Source: Niallia circulans
GTDB taxonomy: Bacteria; Bacillota; Bacilli; Bacillales; Cytobacillaceae
Assembly: GCF_007273535.1 (NCBI RefSeq)
Contig: NZ_RIBP01000004.1
Span: forward strand, 2,890,001-2,954,000
Direction: 5' to 3'
Length of the DNA stretch: 64,000 nucleotides
How positions within the stretch are numbered: position 1 is the stretch's first letter; every line of letters begins with the position of its first letter. Shown here piece after piece: positions 62,200 to 64,000 of the stretch. The notes below the pieces were generated by a model, which was not told the origin of the DNA, ran no database searches, and saw only the letters and a list, made by a program, of their open reading frames with translations. The position numbers and the translations under genes are program-made.

Positions 62200-63960
62200 C
62201 TAACACCCCTTTGTAATAGGTAAAATGACTGTTACAGCTGTCCCCTTCTCATCAAGATTCTCTATTTGCAAGCCATATTGTTCACCAAATCCTAATTTAA
62301 TGCGTGTATCAATATTATTTAGACCAATTCCTGTGCCTTTCGGCTTTATAATGCCTTTTTTTATGTATTGTAGTGTATTGGGGTCAATCCCGGGACCATT
62401 ATCCTCAACGCGGATGTGCAGATAGGTATCTATTATTTCTGCTTTAAGCTTTATAATCGACATTTCCAGCGAAGGCTCGACTGCGTGCTGAAACGAATTC
62501 TCTAGAAGCGGCTGCAGGGTCAATTTCGGGATGGAAACATGCATAACAGTTGCCGGAATATCCATCTGAAACGCAAGTCGATCTCCAAACCGATAATGTT
62601 GAATAGTCAAATAGCTTTGGACAATTTCCAGCTCCTTTTCCACTGTAATGATATCTTCATTGAAGTTAATGGAATTACGCATTAAATGTCCAAGTGCCTC
62701 GACCATACTCGAAATTTGCTGCTGCTTGTTTGTTTTGGCAAGCCAGTTAACGGATTCCAACGTATTATAAAGAAAATGCGGGTTGATTTGTGCTTGCAAT
62801 GCCTTAAATTCTGTTTCTTTAACTAGCAATTGCTTAGAGAAATTTTCCTTTATCAGTTCATCTATGCGCTGAACCATCGTTTTAAAATTCCGATAAAGTG
62901 TTCCAACCTCATCTACAGGCATTTCGTCTACCTTAAGTGCTTGCACCGCCATAAAGTCACCTTTTTGGACCTGCTGCATTGTCGTCGCAAGCCCCTCGAT
63001 TGGGTTCGTTATTCTTTTTAAAAACTCGAAGCCTATCGAAATCAACAACATAAATAACAAGCTGAAAATAAGAACCATCGAATATTTAACTACTGTAATT
63101 TTTGAAAACATAGCGTTAAATGGAATGATATTCCAATAGGTCCAGTCTTCAAAATTAGTGGCAATATGATTAACAAAAAATCTTTCCCCATTTATTTTTT
63201 CGATGCCATAGCCTTGCCCATTTTTAGATTGGAAATTATAATCTGTTAAGCCGTCCATGTCTTTCTGTGAGTAAAATACTTGTGTACTATTGGAGATGAT
63301 GATATTGCCTCCTGCTTCGCCCTGTGTTAAAGGAAGTCCTGTGACGATTTTATCTAGATTAACTCGGATCACTAATTTACCTAATTTTTCGAAATTTAAG
63401 TTTTCATAGGAACGAAGAAGACGGACAGATGTTAAAAATTCATTGACGCCGTCCATTTCCATCCAATAGTTTTTGCCTTCATATTGATCTGCTTGATAAA
63501 GGGCCAGCCGCTTTTCTTTTTCACCAAGCGGTTTGGAGCTCGAGCCTGCCAGAAACTCTCGGCCAGACGAATCGTATATATAGATAGAGTGAATATATTT
63601 TTCTGAGCTGACATAGCTGGCCAATTCTTCCTCTAGCTTTTGTTCTAACCGGTACATATCATAGTGTGTTACATTGCCCTGCAGCTCTTGCAATGCAGAT
63701 TGAATTTGCGGATCGACCGCAATATTAAAGCTCGCCTCTTCAACTTGTTCCAGCTGCTCTTCAATGCTGTTAGACGACATCATTAACACCTGCGACGATT
63801 TAGCATATATTTGTTCATCATAAAGAGAGAAGGCATATTGTAAACCAAGTAACACAAGTGCAAGGGTGACAACCATCAACAGTGTGATGCGGATAAAGAG
63901 CTTAACATTGAGCTTGGAATTTTGATAGGTTGCTACTAATTTGGACCAAGTTTTTTTCAT
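62200..63960 (-). CDS. yesM: Sensor histidine kinase, YesM/LytS type
   Basis: A 586-residue kinase. An N-terminal TM (about 19-42) leads to a large extracytoplasmic Cache-like domain (about 45-290), a second TM (about 291-315), a HAMP segment (EFLKRITNPIEGLATTMQQVQKGDF), the His-kinase motif QINPHFLYNTLESVNWLAK with the phospho-acceptor His, and an ATPase domain with DNGPGID and GTGIGLNNIDTRI. It is expected to sense oligosaccharides outside the cell and phosphorylate YesN. AAGGGAG precedes the ATG. The upstream promoter is outside the window. Confidence 0.95.
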   Translation of the reverse strand: MKKTWSKLVATYQNSKLNVKLFIRITLLMVVTLALVLLGLQYAFSLYDEQIYAKSSQVLMMSSNSIEEQLEQVEEASFNIAVDPQIQSALQELQGNVTHYDMYRLEQKLEEELASYVSSEKYIHSIYIYDSSGREFLAGSSSKPLGEKEKRLALYQADQYEGKNYWMEMDGVNEFLTSVRLLRSYENLNFEKLGKLVIRVNLDKIVTGLPLTQGEAGGNIIISNSTQVFYSQKDMDGLTDYNFQSKNGQGYGIEKINGERFFVNHIATNFEDWTYWNIIPFNAMFSKITVVKYSMVLIFSLLFMLLISIGFEFLKRITNPIEGLATTMQQVQKGDFMAVQALKVDEMPVDEVGTLYRNFKTMVQRIDELIKENFSKQLLVKETEFKALQAQINPHFLYNTLESVNWLAKTNKQQQISSMVEALGHLMRNSINFNEDIITVEKELEIVQSYLTIQHYRFGDRLAFQMDIPATVMHVSIPKLTLQPLLENSFQHAVEPSLEMSIIKLKAEIIDTYLHIRVEDNGPGIDPNTLQYIKKGIIKPKGTGIGLNNIDTRIKLGFGEQYGLQIENLDEKGTAVTVILPITKGC

Positions 63961-64000
63961 GCGAAAGCTCCCTTACCTTAAAAATTATTGGCGGGCCTCT

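Overview
The window is chromosomal DNA of a low-GC, Gram-positive, spore-forming member of the Bacillaceae. Support for this: strong AAGGAGG-type ribosome binding sites, frequent TTG and GTG starts, sigma-A-like promoters, intrinsic terminators after most transcription units, and a set of typical Bacillus families (a YneT-like CoA-binding protein next to ParE/ParC, YesM to YesZ, LplD, a SleB/CwlJ-type hydrolase with LysM, CBO0543, DUF3231). I see no rRNA, tRNA, CRISPR array, insertion sequence, prophage or integrase. The left 40 kb is a mosaic of short housekeeping and accessory units. The right 15.5 kb is one dedicated catabolic island.

1-9.6 kb: the end of a GH18 glycosidase, a metallo-beta-lactamase-fold hydrolase, an acetyltransferase, type 2 IPP isomerase (fni), small unknown genes, a membrane-anchored GH25 muramidase, a WrbA/aldehyde dehydrogenase pair, and a MarR regulator divergent from a 14-TM drug exporter. 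A perfect 18-bp palindrome lies between the last two. 9.6-13.2 kb: a four-gene minus-strand operon encoding an ABC-2 exporter (ATPase, permease) and its probable two-component system. 13.7-28.6 kb: acetyltransferases, a 7TMR-DISM diguanylate cyclase, a permuted papain-like amidase, a Gfo/Idh/MocA dehydrogenase, a GNAT-NUDIX pair behind a possible attenuator, membrane proteins, an aldo/keto reductase, a GT2-TPR protein, and a LysM cell-wall hydrolase preceded by three WalR-like half-sites.

28.8-34.9 kb: a GAF-PucR regulator followed by two M20 amidohydrolases, a DUF3311 protein and a sodium:solute symporter. This looks like a uptake-and-hydrolysis operon for an N-carbamoyl or N-acyl compound. 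35.2-40.2 kb: a coat-like low-complexity protein, a monomeric sarcosine/N-methyltryptophan oxidase, a nitroreductase, an L,D-transpeptidase, a coiled-coil protein and a YneT-like protein. 40.7-45.1 kb: topoisomerase IV (parE, parC) with a long structured leader. 45.2-48.4 kb: a secreted protein, an AbrB-family membrane protein and a UDG-fold-like protein of unknown activity.

48.4-64.0 kb (minus strand): a compact rhamnogalacturonan-I island. The YesM/YesN two-component system senses the substrate. A large secreted PL11 lyase (with an insertion and a FIMAH-like tail) cuts the backbone outside the cell. The YesO-YesP-YesQ ABC importer, which has no local ATPase, takes up oligosaccharides. Two GH105 hydrolases, a SGNH acetylesterase (YesT), a GH42 beta-galactosidase (YesZ) and a GH4 alpha-galacturonidase (LplD) finish degradation inside. 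CcpA-like cre sites precede the transporter operon and the lyase gene. No rhamnose or uronate catabolic genes lie in the window.

I did not find a clear, wholly new multi-gene system. The most promising unexplained signals are the leaders of parE and of the GNAT-NUDIX pair, the in-frame leader ORF before the GH25 gene, the UDG-like protein, the enlarged PL11 lyase, and several sharp operator-like repeats next to regulators.
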